A stretch of 8,153 nucleotides of DNA, from the NCBI GenBank assembly GCA_030840545.1, contig JAVEEH010000036.1, forward strand, positions 1-8,153, written 5' to 3'. This document shows, one piece after another, positions 1 through 5,156 of the stretch. The position numbers and the translations under genes are program-made. The notes under the pieces were generated by a model, which was given only the letters and a program-made list of their open reading frames with translations, was not told the origin of the DNA and ran no database searches. Source of the stretch: Frankiaceae bacterium. Lineage in GTDB: Bacteria > Actinomycetota > Actinomycetes > JAFAQI01. The number at the start of each line of letters is the position of its first letter. The stretch's first letter is position 1.

Positions 1-432
1 GCGATCGAGAACTTCCAGCACGACTTCAACATCGGGGCGGTCGTTCGCAACGCCAACGCCTTTCTCGCCGCCGAGGTGCACATCGTCGGCAACCGGCGGT
101 GGAACCGCCGCGGGGCGATGGTCACCGACGCCTACCAGCACGTCCGCCATCACCCGACGCTCGCCGACTTCGCCGGCTGGGCGCGGAGTGAGGCGTTGCC
201 GGTGCTCGGTGTCGATCTGCTGCCCGGATCGCTGTCGATCACCGATGCCACGGTGCCGCGAGCCTGCGTGCTGCTTTTCGGGCAGGAGGGGCCGGGGCTG
301 TCGGCCGAGGCGCGCGAGCTCGTCCAGGCTGTGTTGCACATCCCGCAGTACGGCTCGACGAGGTCGATCAACGCCGGCGTCGCCAGCGGCATCGCGATGT
401 ATGAGTGGTGCCGTCGCTATGCGACCGGTTGA
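1..432 (+). CDS. TrmH/SpoU-family RNA 2'-O-ribose methyltransferase, 3' part
   Basis: C-terminal 143 residues of a SPOUT-class, S-adenosylmethionine-dependent RNA 2'-O-methyltransferase; the frame is open at the window edge, so the start lies outside. All three TrmH motifs are visible. Motif 1 runs from residue 10 to 20 (N10, G12, R16, N17; the Arg is the catalytic one in this family). Motif 2 is FGQEGPGLS at 93-101, with E96. Motif 3 starts at IPQYGST (114-120) and continues with S122, N124 and a Gly/Ala-rich helix; it builds the trefoil-knot cofactor pocket. The segment RRWNRRGAMVTDAYQH (32-47) resembles, from memory, the mycobacterial Rv0881 group of putative rRNA/tRNA methyltransferases. 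The exact RNA target cannot be told. The coding end overlaps the convergent YkgJ-type gene by 16 bp. The family call is safe; substrate is open. Confidence 0.93.
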   Translation, partial: AIENFQHDFNIGAVVRNANAFLAAEVHIVGNRRWNRRGAMVTDAYQHVRHHPTLADFAGWARSEALPVLGVDLLPGSLSITDATVPRACVLLFGQEGPGLSAEARELVQAVLHIPQYGSTRSINAGVASGIAMYEWCRRYATG

Positions 433-785
433 GGCTCTTCCTCGCCGGTCGGGACGACCGTGCCGGGCGGATAGTCGGCGCGGAAGGCGCACTGCAGGGG
501 GAGTACGACGAGGCGTGAGCCGGGCTCGTGGGAGTACCAGGGGTATCCCCGGCAGATCGGCGGCCGCAGGTCGTGCGCCGTACACAGCCGTGACTCCGCG
601 TCGAAGAAGTCGCACTCGTAGGCGTGCATGCCGTTGCGCTGCTCGCCGGTCGCGCGCCAGTGCTCGGTGATGAACGGCAGGTCGGGGGAGTCGACCAGGC
701 GCTCGGCGAGCTGGCGGACGTCGGCCGGGCCCCATGGGTACCAGACGGGGTCGCAGCAGTCACCGCACGCGGAACATTCGGTCAC
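417..785 (-). CDS. YkgJ-type CxxCxxCC zinc/iron-chelating domain protein
   Basis: A 122-residue cytoplasmic protein of the YkgJ (UPF0153) cysteine-cluster family, thought to bind zinc or an iron-sulfur centre; its biochemical role is unknown. The hallmark CSACGDCCD lies at residues 4-12 (C4, C7, C10, C11). Further conserved cysteines are C58, C68 (in SRLCTAHDLRP), C78 (in RPPICRGYPW) and C99, giving eight in all. I chose the GTG at 785: the frame stays open upstream for another 201 codons, but that part is antisense to the RraA-family gene, has no Cys cluster and reads as a low-complexity shadow. The GTG sits 7 nt after TATCCT on this strand and has no Shine-Dalgarno, consistent with a leaderless mRNA. 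It is divergent from the RraA-family gene (19 bp between starts) and overlaps the methyltransferase end by 16 bp. Confidence 0.88.
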   Translation of the reverse strand: MTECSACGDCCDPVWYPWGPADVRQLAERLVDSPDLPFITEHWRATGEQRNGMHAYECDFFDAESRLCTAHDLRPPICRGYPWYSHEPGSRLVVLPLQCAFRADYPPGTVVPTGEEEPQPVA

Positions 786-791
786 AGGCGG

Positions 792-797
792 CAGGAT
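792..797 (+). promoter_or_regulatory. -10-like element CAGGAT for the RraA-family gene (leaderless)
   Basis: CAGGAT keeps the A at position 2 and the T at position 6 of the TANNNT pattern but lacks the first T. It lies 7 nt before the GTG at 805. It shares five bases with the opposite-strand TATCCT, so the two promoters could not be occupied together. The call rests on spacing and on the same arrangement at other starts in the window. Confidence 0.38.
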
Positions 798-798
798 A
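793..798 (-). promoter_or_regulatory. -10 element TATCCT for the YkgJ-type gene (leaderless)
   Basis: Read on the minus strand, TATCCT fits the actinobacterial TANNNT -10 pattern and is followed by exactly 7 nt and then the GTG at 785. Transcription would therefore begin at or next to the start codon. No convincing -35 is visible: the hexamer 17 nt upstream, CAGTCA, matches TTGACA at three positions. It overlaps the -10 candidate of the divergent gene base for base. Confidence 0.5.
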
Positions 799-804
799 GG
801 CCGC

Positions 805-1365
805 GTGGACCTTCCTGACTGGCTTTCCAGCACGCTGGCCTCCGATGGTGCAGCGGGCGTGGGCGCGCTGCCGCCGTGGATTCGCGCTCTGTCGGCGGAA
901 GCGACGCTCGCCGGGCCCGCGCTCGTCGTCTCGGTGACCCGGGACGACAACACCCCGATGCGGGACGTTCCGGCCCGGGTCGCCGCGCCGGGGACGGTCC
1001 TTGTCGTCGCCGGCGCCGGTGAGTCGCGCACGGCGATCCTCGGCGACCTGGTTGCCGGCGAGCTGCTGCGCGCGGGCGTTGCCGGCGTGGTGACGGACGG
1101 GCTGATCCGCGACTCCCGGGCGGTGGCGGCGCTCGGTCTGCCGGTCTGGGCCCGCGGCACGACGCCGGTGGCCAGCCGCAAAGACGGCACCGGCTCCGTC
1201 GGCGGGACGCTCGTCATCGCCGACGTGACCGTCTCCGACGGTGACCTGGTGGTCGCCGACGCCGATGGCGTCGTCATCTGGCCGGCCGCCGAGGTGTCGT
1301 CGTACCTGGCGAGGGCGGACGCGAAGCGCCGGGCCGACGACGCCCGCGCCGCCGCGGCGAGATAG
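805..1365 (+). CDS. RraA / HMG-CHA aldolase-family protein
   Basis: A 186-residue member of the RraA-like fold family, which includes RraA (inhibitor of RNase E) and class II 4-hydroxy-4-methyl-2-oxoglutarate/4-carboxy-4-hydroxy-2-oxoadipate aldolases. Visible signatures are the early motif APGTVLVVAGAGESRTAILG (61-80), GDLVAGELLRAGVAGVV (80-96) and TDGLIRDSRAV (97-107). The R102-D103 pair is the substrate- and metal-binding Arg-Asp of the active aldolases. It is followed by LPVWARGTTP (112-121) and GDLVVADADGVVIWP (146-160), both usual for the family. The length lies between short RraA proteins and the longer aldolases. The GTG at 805 starts just before family-like sequence; a frame that opens earlier is antisense to the YkgJ-type gene and was rejected. 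No catabolic partner lies beside it, so pathway is unknown; lyase activity is more likely than RNase E control, by inference from R102-D103. Confidence 0.85.
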   Translation: MDLPDWLSSTLASDGAAGVGALPPWIRALSAEATLAGPALVVSVTRDDNTPMRDVPARVAAPGTVLVVAGAGESRTAILGDLVAGELLRAGVAGVVTDGLIRDSRAVAALGLPVWARGTTPVASRKDGTGSVGGTLVIADVTVSDGDLVVADADGVVIWPAAEVSSYLARADAKRRADDARAAAAR

Positions 1366-1377
1366 GCCGTTCCGGCC
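1365..1377 (+). terminator. Short GC hairpin at the end of the RraA-family gene
   Basis: GGCCG-TTC-CGGCC forms a five-pair stem with a 3-nt loop, beginning at the last base of the TAG stop. No T-tract follows. Hairpins without a U-tract occur in actinomycetes, but a stem this short is weak evidence for termination. Its right arm can pair instead with GGCCGGA at 1403-1409. Confidence 0.25.
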
Positions 1378-1388
1378 AGTTCGGGCAT

Positions 1389-1401
1389 TCGGTGACACCG
1401 A
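1389..1401. promoter_or_regulatory. Perfect dyad TCGGTG-A-CACCGA, candidate operator
   Basis: This is a 13-bp perfect inverted repeat with a one-base centre at 1395. The loop is too short for an RNA hairpin, so it is best read as a DNA-level site for a dimeric regulator. It covers the best -35 candidate (GTGACA, 1392-1397) of the downstream metalloprotease gene, the place where a repressor would block RNA polymerase. The regulator is not encoded in this window. Confidence 0.4.
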
Positions 1402-1421
1402 CGGCCGGACAGGATCAGGCT
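1392..1421 (+). promoter_or_regulatory. Candidate promoter of the metalloprotease gene
   Basis: The -35 candidate GTGACA (1392-1397) matches TTGACA at five of six positions. An 18-nt spacer separates it from CAGGCT (1416-1421), which keeps A2 and T6 of the -10 pattern and lies 6 nt before the ATG at 1428. A second -10-like hexamer, CAGGAT at 1410-1415, has a 12-nt spacer, too short for standard pairing. No Shine-Dalgarno is evident. Confidence 0.4.
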
Positions 1422-1427
1422 GGCGCC

Positions 1428-3992
1428 ATGCGTGCGCGATTGCTGGCCGGTCTCGTGCTCGTCCTGGCTGCGGTGGCCACGGCCGGGCCCGCCTCGGGCG
1501 CCACGACGAAGCAGCTCACCGTCACCGGCCGCATCCAGGTGCTCGACTCAGTCGGCGGCACGACCGGCCACCGCGCCTACCTCGGGCTGACGTCCGGCCA
1601 CTCCGCCTGGCGGTTGCAGGCACCGTCGGCGGCCGGCCTGCCGACGGGCACGATCGTGCGCACCACCGGCCTGGTGTCCGGGCACACGTTCACGGCACAG
1701 CGGCTGGCCATCGTCGCTGCGCCGGCCCCGGCCGCGACCACCGGAACGCAGAGCGTCTATGTCATCCGGGTCGCGTGGTCCGGCAACGCCGGCGACGGTC
1801 AGACGTCGGGGACGATCGCCTCGGCGTTCGGCAGTGCCGGCGCGTGGTTCAACGAGGTCTCCTACGGCGCCATCCCCGGGCTGGCGACGACGGTCGACCC
1901 GACCTACGAGTCGATCAGCACGCCGTCGAGCTGCGACGTCCCGTCCGGCACGGATGCCATCTACTCGGCCGCGGTCACAGCCGCGAAGAACAGCAACCCG
2001 TCGTTCAACGACAAGCAGTACCAGCACATCGTCGTCTACTTCCCGCTCGCCAACTCCGGCTGTGCGTTCGCCGGCCTGGGCGAGATCGGCGGCAGCAGTG
2101 TCCTGCTGAACGGCGACATCACCAATCGGGTGACGAACCACGAGCTCGGCCACAACCTCGGCCTCTACCACTCGCACGCCCCCATCTGCCACTCCGGCTC
2201 GACCCAGGTGGCCAGCCCGCCGCCGGGTGCGTGCGACTCCCTCAATGCCGGCAACGAGTACGGCGACCAGTCGGACGTCATGGGTGGCTCGCTGTATGCC
2301 GGGCACTACTCGGCCTCGCAGAAGGCCCAGCTCGGCTGGTTCGCCGGACGTCTCGACGACGCGCTGCCGTGCGCCGGAGCGGTGACGCTCAAGCCCTACG
2401 AGACGTTGCCGGGCTCTGGTTTCGTCGCCGCCCGGGTCGCCGTCGGCGCCGACGCAACGACGCACCAGCCGGTGACCTACTGGCTGGAGTATCGCCAGGC
2501 GCCGGCCGGCTCGGTGGACAACGGGTTCAACGGCAATCCGGTGCTGCCCGCCGGCCTTACCGACGGCGTTCTCGTGCACGTCACCGACCCGGGCCCCAGC
2601 GCCGTCACCAGCTATGACATCGGCCCGTCCGTTCTCGACGGAAGGCCAAGCGCCAACGCGGCCAACGCCGACTTCAGCGACGCCGCGGTCCCCACGTCCG
2701 GGAGCGTGACGACGCCGCAGGGTCTGACGATCGGCATCGGCAGCCATGACGCCAGCGGGGCCGTCGTCACGCTGACGACCAGCCTGCCGTCGGTCCCGCG
2801 TGCCCCGTCCGCCGCGGTCAGTGGCTCCGGCGTCAAGGTCAGCTGGCAGTCGCCGGCATGTGCTGGCACCGGCGGCGGTGCGATCAGCGCCTATCACCTG
2901 ACGAGAGTCGGCGGCTCCACCGTCGACACCACGTCGACCAGCGCAACGTCGCCTGGGGTTGCCGGCCAGTCGGGTGCGGAATACCTGGTCAGTGCAACGA
3001 GCGGCGCCGGGACGGGGGCCGCGACGGTCGTCCCGACGTCGGCACCGAGGATCACCGCGGTCGACTTCAACGTGAATGGCGGCGTCGGGTTCACGTTCGA
3101 CACCTCGGCGTCCAACGGCGGCCGGTCGATCGCCTACTACGCGGTGCACGGCGCGCCCGTGGGCAATGCGCCGGCGGTGCCGGACAACTACTACGACGTC
3201 ACGCAGCAGTCCGACCGTCACTGGTACCTGATCGCCGGTGCCGGACGCACGTATGACGTGACGATCGTGCCGGTGTTCGACGACCTCAGCCGCGGACCTG
3301 CGAGCAAGCCGGTGCGGGTGACGGTGGAAGACCGCAGTGCGCCCAAGCCCTCGGTCAAGGCACCGACCGCGTCCTTCACCTTGGCTGGTCACGCCACGGC
3401 CCGGTGGGGTGCCACCGACAGCGGTGGCGCCGGCGTCCAGAGCTATGACCTGCGCTACCGCGTCGCGCCCTACAGCGGTGGCTTCGGCGGCTTCGTGAGT
3501 CCGCCGTCGTTACAGAAGACATCGAAGACATCGACCACCCTTGCGTTGGCGGCCGGCTCGACGTACTGCTTCTCCGTGCGCGCCCGCGACGGCAACCTCA
3601 ACACCTCGCACTACTCCACGGAGAAGTGCACAGCTGCCCCGCTCGACGACCGCAACCTGGTCGCGGACAGTCACTGGTCGCACAGCAGTGGTGCCTTCTA
3701 CGCCGGCACCCTGTCGACGGCATCCCACCGGGGTTCGTTGCTGACCAGGAGCCATGTCAACGCCAGACATCTGTCGGTCGTCGCGACCGAGTGCCCGACC
3801 TGCGGGCAGGTCGGTGTCTATGCCGGAGGCACCCGGCTGGCGACCCTCGACCTGCATTCCGCGAGCACGAAGAACGAGGTGGTGCTGACGGTGCCGCTGT
3901 CGTCGGCGTTGCACGGCGCGACGGTCACGCTGAAGGTGCTGACCAACGGCAAGCCGGTCAACATTGACGGACTCGGGGTCCGAGCGGTCTGA
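1428..3992 (+). CDS. Secreted multidomain metalloprotease, M11 (gametolysin-like)
   Basis: An 854-residue exported zinc protease. Residues 1-25 form a Sec signal peptide: MRAR, then a Leu/Ala/Val-rich core, with likely cleavage after SGA. The ATG at 1428 is chosen because it starts this signal; the in-frame GTG at 1392 would add 12 polar residues ahead of it. Residues 110-310 are the catalytic part, with HELGHNLGLYH at 238-248 (zinc ligands H238, H242, H248; catalytic E239) and a Met-turn at M285 in DVMGG. The spacing and the text around it fit the M11 gametolysin-like metzincins. Residues about 310-455 complete the protease region. Fibronectin-III/Ig-like beta modules follow at about 455-540, 540-635 and 637-737. 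A C-terminal beta module (about 740-854) carries C789 and C792 in ECPTC. There is no LPXTG or membrane anchor, so the product is probably released or held by its modules. Substrate is unknown. Confidence 0.88.
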   Translation: MRARLLAGLVLVLAAVATAGPASGATTKQLTVTGRIQVLDSVGGTTGHRAYLGLTSGHSAWRLQAPSAAGLPTGTIVRTTGLVSGHTFTAQRLAIVAAPAPAATTGTQSVYVIRVAWSGNAGDGQTSGTIASAFGSAGAWFNEVSYGAIPGLATTVDPTYESISTPSSCDVPSGTDAIYSAAVTAAKNSNPSFNDKQYQHIVVYFPLANSGCAFAGLGEIGGSSVLLNGDITNRVTNHELGHNLGLYHSHAPICHSGSTQVASPPPGACDSLNAGNEYGDQSDVMGGSLYAGHYSASQKAQLGWFAGRLDDALPCAGAVTLKPYETLPGSGFVAARVAVGADATTHQPVTYWLEYRQAPAGSVDNGFNGNPVLPAGLTDGVLVHVTDPGPSAVTSYDIGPSVLDGRPSANAANADFSDAAVPTSGSVTTPQGLTIGIGSHDASGAVVTLTTSLPSVPRAPSAAVSGSGVKVSWQSPACAGTGGGAISAYHLTRVGGSTVDTTSTSATSPGVAGQSGAEYLVSATSGAGTGAATVVPTSAPRITAVDFNVNGGVGFTFDTSASNGGRSIAYYAVHGAPVGNAPAVPDNYYDVTQQSDRHWYLIAGAGRTYDVTIVPVFDDLSRGPASKPVRVTVEDRSAPKPSVKAPTASFTLAGHATARWGATDSGGAGVQSYDLRYRVAPYSGGFGGFVSPPSLQKTSKTSTTLALAAGSTYCFSVRARDGNLNTSHYSTEKCTAAPLDDRNLVADSHWSHSSGAFYAGTLSTASHRGSLLTRSHVNARHLSVVATECPTCGQVGVYAGGTRLATLDLHSASTKNEVVLTVPLSSALHGATVTLKVLTNGKPVNIDGLGVRAV
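3515..3532 (+). repeat. 9-bp direct tandem repeat inside the metalloprotease gene
   Basis: GAAGACATC occurs twice in direct succession and encodes the doubled K-T-S at residues 697-702 in a loop of the last fibronectin-like module. It keeps frame and looks like a small slippage duplication. Confidence 0.6.
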
Positions 3993-4026
3993 CAGTCTGG
4001 GGGAGTGGTCCTGGTCCGACAACCGC

Positions 4027-4032
4027 TAGCGT
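4027..4032 (+). promoter_or_regulatory. -10 element TAGCGT for the GroES-like gene (leaderless)
   Basis: TAGCGT fits TANNNT and is followed by 7 nt and then the GTG at 4040, so the transcript would start at that codon. The earlier in-frame GTG at 4034 is only one base after the hexamer and would lie upstream of the transcript start. No clear -35 is visible. The identical hexamer precedes the next two genes. Confidence 0.5.
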
Positions 4033-4039
4033 CGTGACC

Positions 4040-4366
4040 GTGCCGGCCGAGAAGCTCCCGATCCAGATGCTGCACGACCGGGTCCTGGTGAGCCTGGACG
4101 CCGTTGCGGGGGAGCGCCGGTCGAGTGCCGGCATCGTCATCCCCGCCACGGCCAAGATGGGCAAGCGGCTGGAGTGGGCCGAAGTGGTCGCCATCGGCGG
4201 ACACGTGCGGATCGTCCAGATCGGCGACCGGGTGCTCTTCGACCCGGAGGACCGCTCCGAGGTCGAGCTGCACGGGACCGCCTACGTCCTGCTGCGCGAA
4301 CGCGACATCCATGCCGTCGCGGCCGAGCGGCTCGAGGACGCCGGCGCGACCGGGCTCTACCTCTGA
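4040..4366 (+). CDS. GroES-like (Cpn10 fold) co-chaperonin paralogue
   Basis: A cytoplasmic protein of 108 residues (110 from the alternative GTG at 4034). Numbering from 4034, the GroES landmarks are LHDRVLVSLD (13-22), the mobile-loop region RSSAGIVIPATAK (29-41), VVAIGG (51-56) and GDRVLFDPED (64-73), close to the GDxVLF found in Cpn10. It differs from canonical GroES: KMGKRLEWAEVVAIG replaces the usual KPQxGxVxAVG segment, and HGTAYVLLRERDIHAV replaces the usual ending. The terminal TGLYL is familiar to me from a group of actinobacterial GroES paralogues. No groEL is adjacent, whereas true groES is normally followed by groEL. It may assist a chaperonin encoded elsewhere or use the fold for another purpose; that is inference. 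It lies 47 bp after the metalloprotease gene with its own -10 element. I prefer the 4040 start because the -10 spacing then suits a leaderless mRNA. Confidence 0.85.
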   Translation: MPAEKLPIQMLHDRVLVSLDAVAGERRSSAGIVIPATAKMGKRLEWAEVVAIGGHVRIVQIGDRVLFDPEDRSEVELHGTAYVLLRERDIHAVAAERLEDAGATGLYL

Positions 4367-4367
4367 C

Positions 4368-4391
4368 CCACCGCTGATCCACCGCTGATCC
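4368..4391 (+). repeat. 11-bp tandem repeat after the GroES-like gene
   Basis: CCACCGCTGAT is repeated exactly twice (4368-4378 and 4379-4389), followed by the first two bases of a third copy. It lies two bases after the TGA of the GroES-like gene and upstream of the msrA -10 element. It could be a slippage duplication or paired half-sites for a regulator; nothing favours either. Confidence 0.6.
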
Positions 4392-4416
4392 GGAATCGGC
4401 CGGAGCTCGTAAGGGT

Positions 4417-4422
4417 TAGCGT
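4417..4422 (+). promoter_or_regulatory. -10 element TAGCGT for msrA
   Basis: TAGCGT sits 29 bases before the msrA ATG. Transcription beginning about 7 nt downstream would leave a leader of roughly 22 nt that contains the GGAGG ribosome binding site. No good -35 is seen 16-18 nt upstream. The hexamer is identical to those before the GroES-like and dienelactone-hydrolase genes. Confidence 0.45.
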
Positions 4423-4438
4423 GGTATCACCCTTTGAC

Positions 4439-4443
4439 GGAGG
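4439..4443 (+). promoter_or_regulatory. Ribosome binding site GGAGG of msrA
   Basis: GGAGG within ACGGAGGT lies 8 nt before the ATG at 4452 and settles that start over the in-frame TTG at 4434, which is upstream of it. It is the only strong Shine-Dalgarno sequence among the gene starts in this window. Confidence 0.8.
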
Positions 4444-4451
4444 TCCGAACG

Positions 4452-5105
4452 ATGCTGTTCTCCCGACACAAGACCGAGATGGTTTCGCCCGGCGACGCCC
4501 TCGTCGGCCGAGCAGCCCGCCCGTTCGCGGTCGGTGCGCGGCACTACGTCCTCGGGACACCGATCGAAGGTCCCTACCCGGACGGCCTCGAGACGGCGTA
4601 CTTCGGTCTCGGCTGCTTCTGGGGCGCCGAGCGCAAGTTCTGGGAGCTCGACGGCGTGTTCACCACGGCGGCCGGCTACCAGGGCGGCTTCACTCCGCAC
4701 CCGACGTACGACGAGGTGTGTGGGGCACGCACCGGCCACGCTGAGGTGGTCAAGGTCGTGTTCGACCCGGCGAAAGTCTCCTACCGTGACCTGCTCAAGG
4801 TCTTCTGGGAGGCGCACGACCCGACGCAGGGCATGCAGCAGGGCAACGATGTCGGCACGCAGTACCGCTCGGCGGTCTATGTGACGTCGGATGCGCAGAA
4901 GCAGGCCGCGCTGGAGACTCGTGACGCCTTCCAGCCGGTGTTGAGCCAGGGTGGCTACGGCGCCATCACGACGGAGATCGCCGACGCCGGCGAGTTCTAC
5001 TACGCCGAGGACTACCACCAGCAGTACCTCGCAAAGAACCCCAGCGGTTACTGCGGCATCGGCGGCACGGGCATGTCCTGCCCCGTGGGCGTCGCCAAGA
5101 CCTGA
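4452..5105 (+). CDS. msrA: Peptide methionine-S-sulfoxide reductase MsrA
   Basis: A 217-residue cytoplasmic enzyme that reduces the S epimer of methionine sulfoxide, free or in proteins, and so repairs oxidised proteins. The signature GLGCFWGAERKFW occupies residues 52-64, with catalytic C55 (the commoner form is GCFWGVE). The conserved stretches TTAAGYQGG (71-79), TGHAEVV (94-100), FWEAHDPTQ (118-126), GNDVGTQYRSAVY (131-143) and FYYAEDYHQQYL (182-193) all follow in the family order. C201 in GYCGIGG and C210 in MSCP are the recycling cysteines and match the C-terminal cysteine pair of the E. coli-type enzyme, which is re-reduced by thioredoxin. The 50 residues before the active site are usual for this type; there is no signal peptide. 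The gene has its own promoter-like hexamer and GGAGG. No msrB is beside it. The call is firm. Confidence 0.97.
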   Translation: MLFSRHKTEMVSPGDALVGRAARPFAVGARHYVLGTPIEGPYPDGLETAYFGLGCFWGAERKFWELDGVFTTAAGYQGGFTPHPTYDEVCGARTGHAEVVKVVFDPAKVSYRDLLKVFWEAHDPTQGMQQGNDVGTQYRSAVYVTSDAQKQAALETRDAFQPVLSQGGYGAITTEIADAGEFYYAEDYHQQYLAKNPSGYCGIGGTGMSCPVGVAKT

Positions 5106-5111
5106 CCATCA

Positions 5112-5131
5112 CCCACCTCAAGTCGAGTGGG
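5112..5131 (+). terminator. Imperfect hairpin after msrA
   Basis: CCCAC and GTGGG pair as a five-base stem that continues, past a single-base bulge, with TC/GA around the 5-nt loop AAGTC. It starts 6 bases after the msrA TGA. No T-tract follows, and it overlaps the weak -35 candidate TCGAGT (5123-5128) of the next gene, so it could equally be an operator-like dyad. Confidence 0.25.
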
Positions 5132-5144
5132 AATGCGGGTTCGA

Positions 5145-5150
5145 TAGCGT
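5145..5150 (+). promoter_or_regulatory. -10 element TAGCGT for the dienelactone-hydrolase gene (leaderless)
   Basis: TAGCGT is followed by six bases and then the ATG at 5157, the typical distance from -10 to transcription start, so the mRNA would begin at the ATG. There is no Shine-Dalgarno in the 50-bp gap. A weak -35 candidate, TCGAGT at 5123-5128, lies 16 nt upstream. Confidence 0.55.
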
Positions 5151-5156
5151 CGCGGC

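Noticed and set aside
628..804. N-terminal extension of the RraA-family frame
   Set aside because: It is antisense to the YkgJ-type gene and does not look like the family; the GTG at 805 has suitable upstream spacing.
786..1388. N-terminal extension of the YkgJ-type frame to 323 residues
   Set aside because: The extra part is antisense to the RraA-family gene and is Ala/Ser/Thr/Arg-rich without family features. The cysteine cluster starts right after the GTG at 785.
1392..1427. GTG at 1392 as the metalloprotease start
   Set aside because: It would put 12 polar residues before an otherwise normal signal peptide, and it lies inside the dyad and -35 candidate.
1241..2617. Long plus-strand frame (458 codons) overlapping the RraA-family and metalloprotease genes
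   Set aside because: It is Arg/Pro-rich without motifs, and it overlaps two well-supported genes in another frame.
1548..3392. Very long open frame (614 codons) antisense to the metalloprotease gene
   Set aside because: Its product is a low-complexity Arg/Gly/Val-rich string with no motif. The sense strand encodes a signal peptide, HExxHxxGxxH and beta modules. Long antisense frames are normal at this GC content.
4389..4404. TCCGG-loop-CCGGA as a terminator after the GroES-like gene
   Set aside because: The stem has only five pairs with a 6-nt loop and no T-tract; such matches are common by chance in this base composition.
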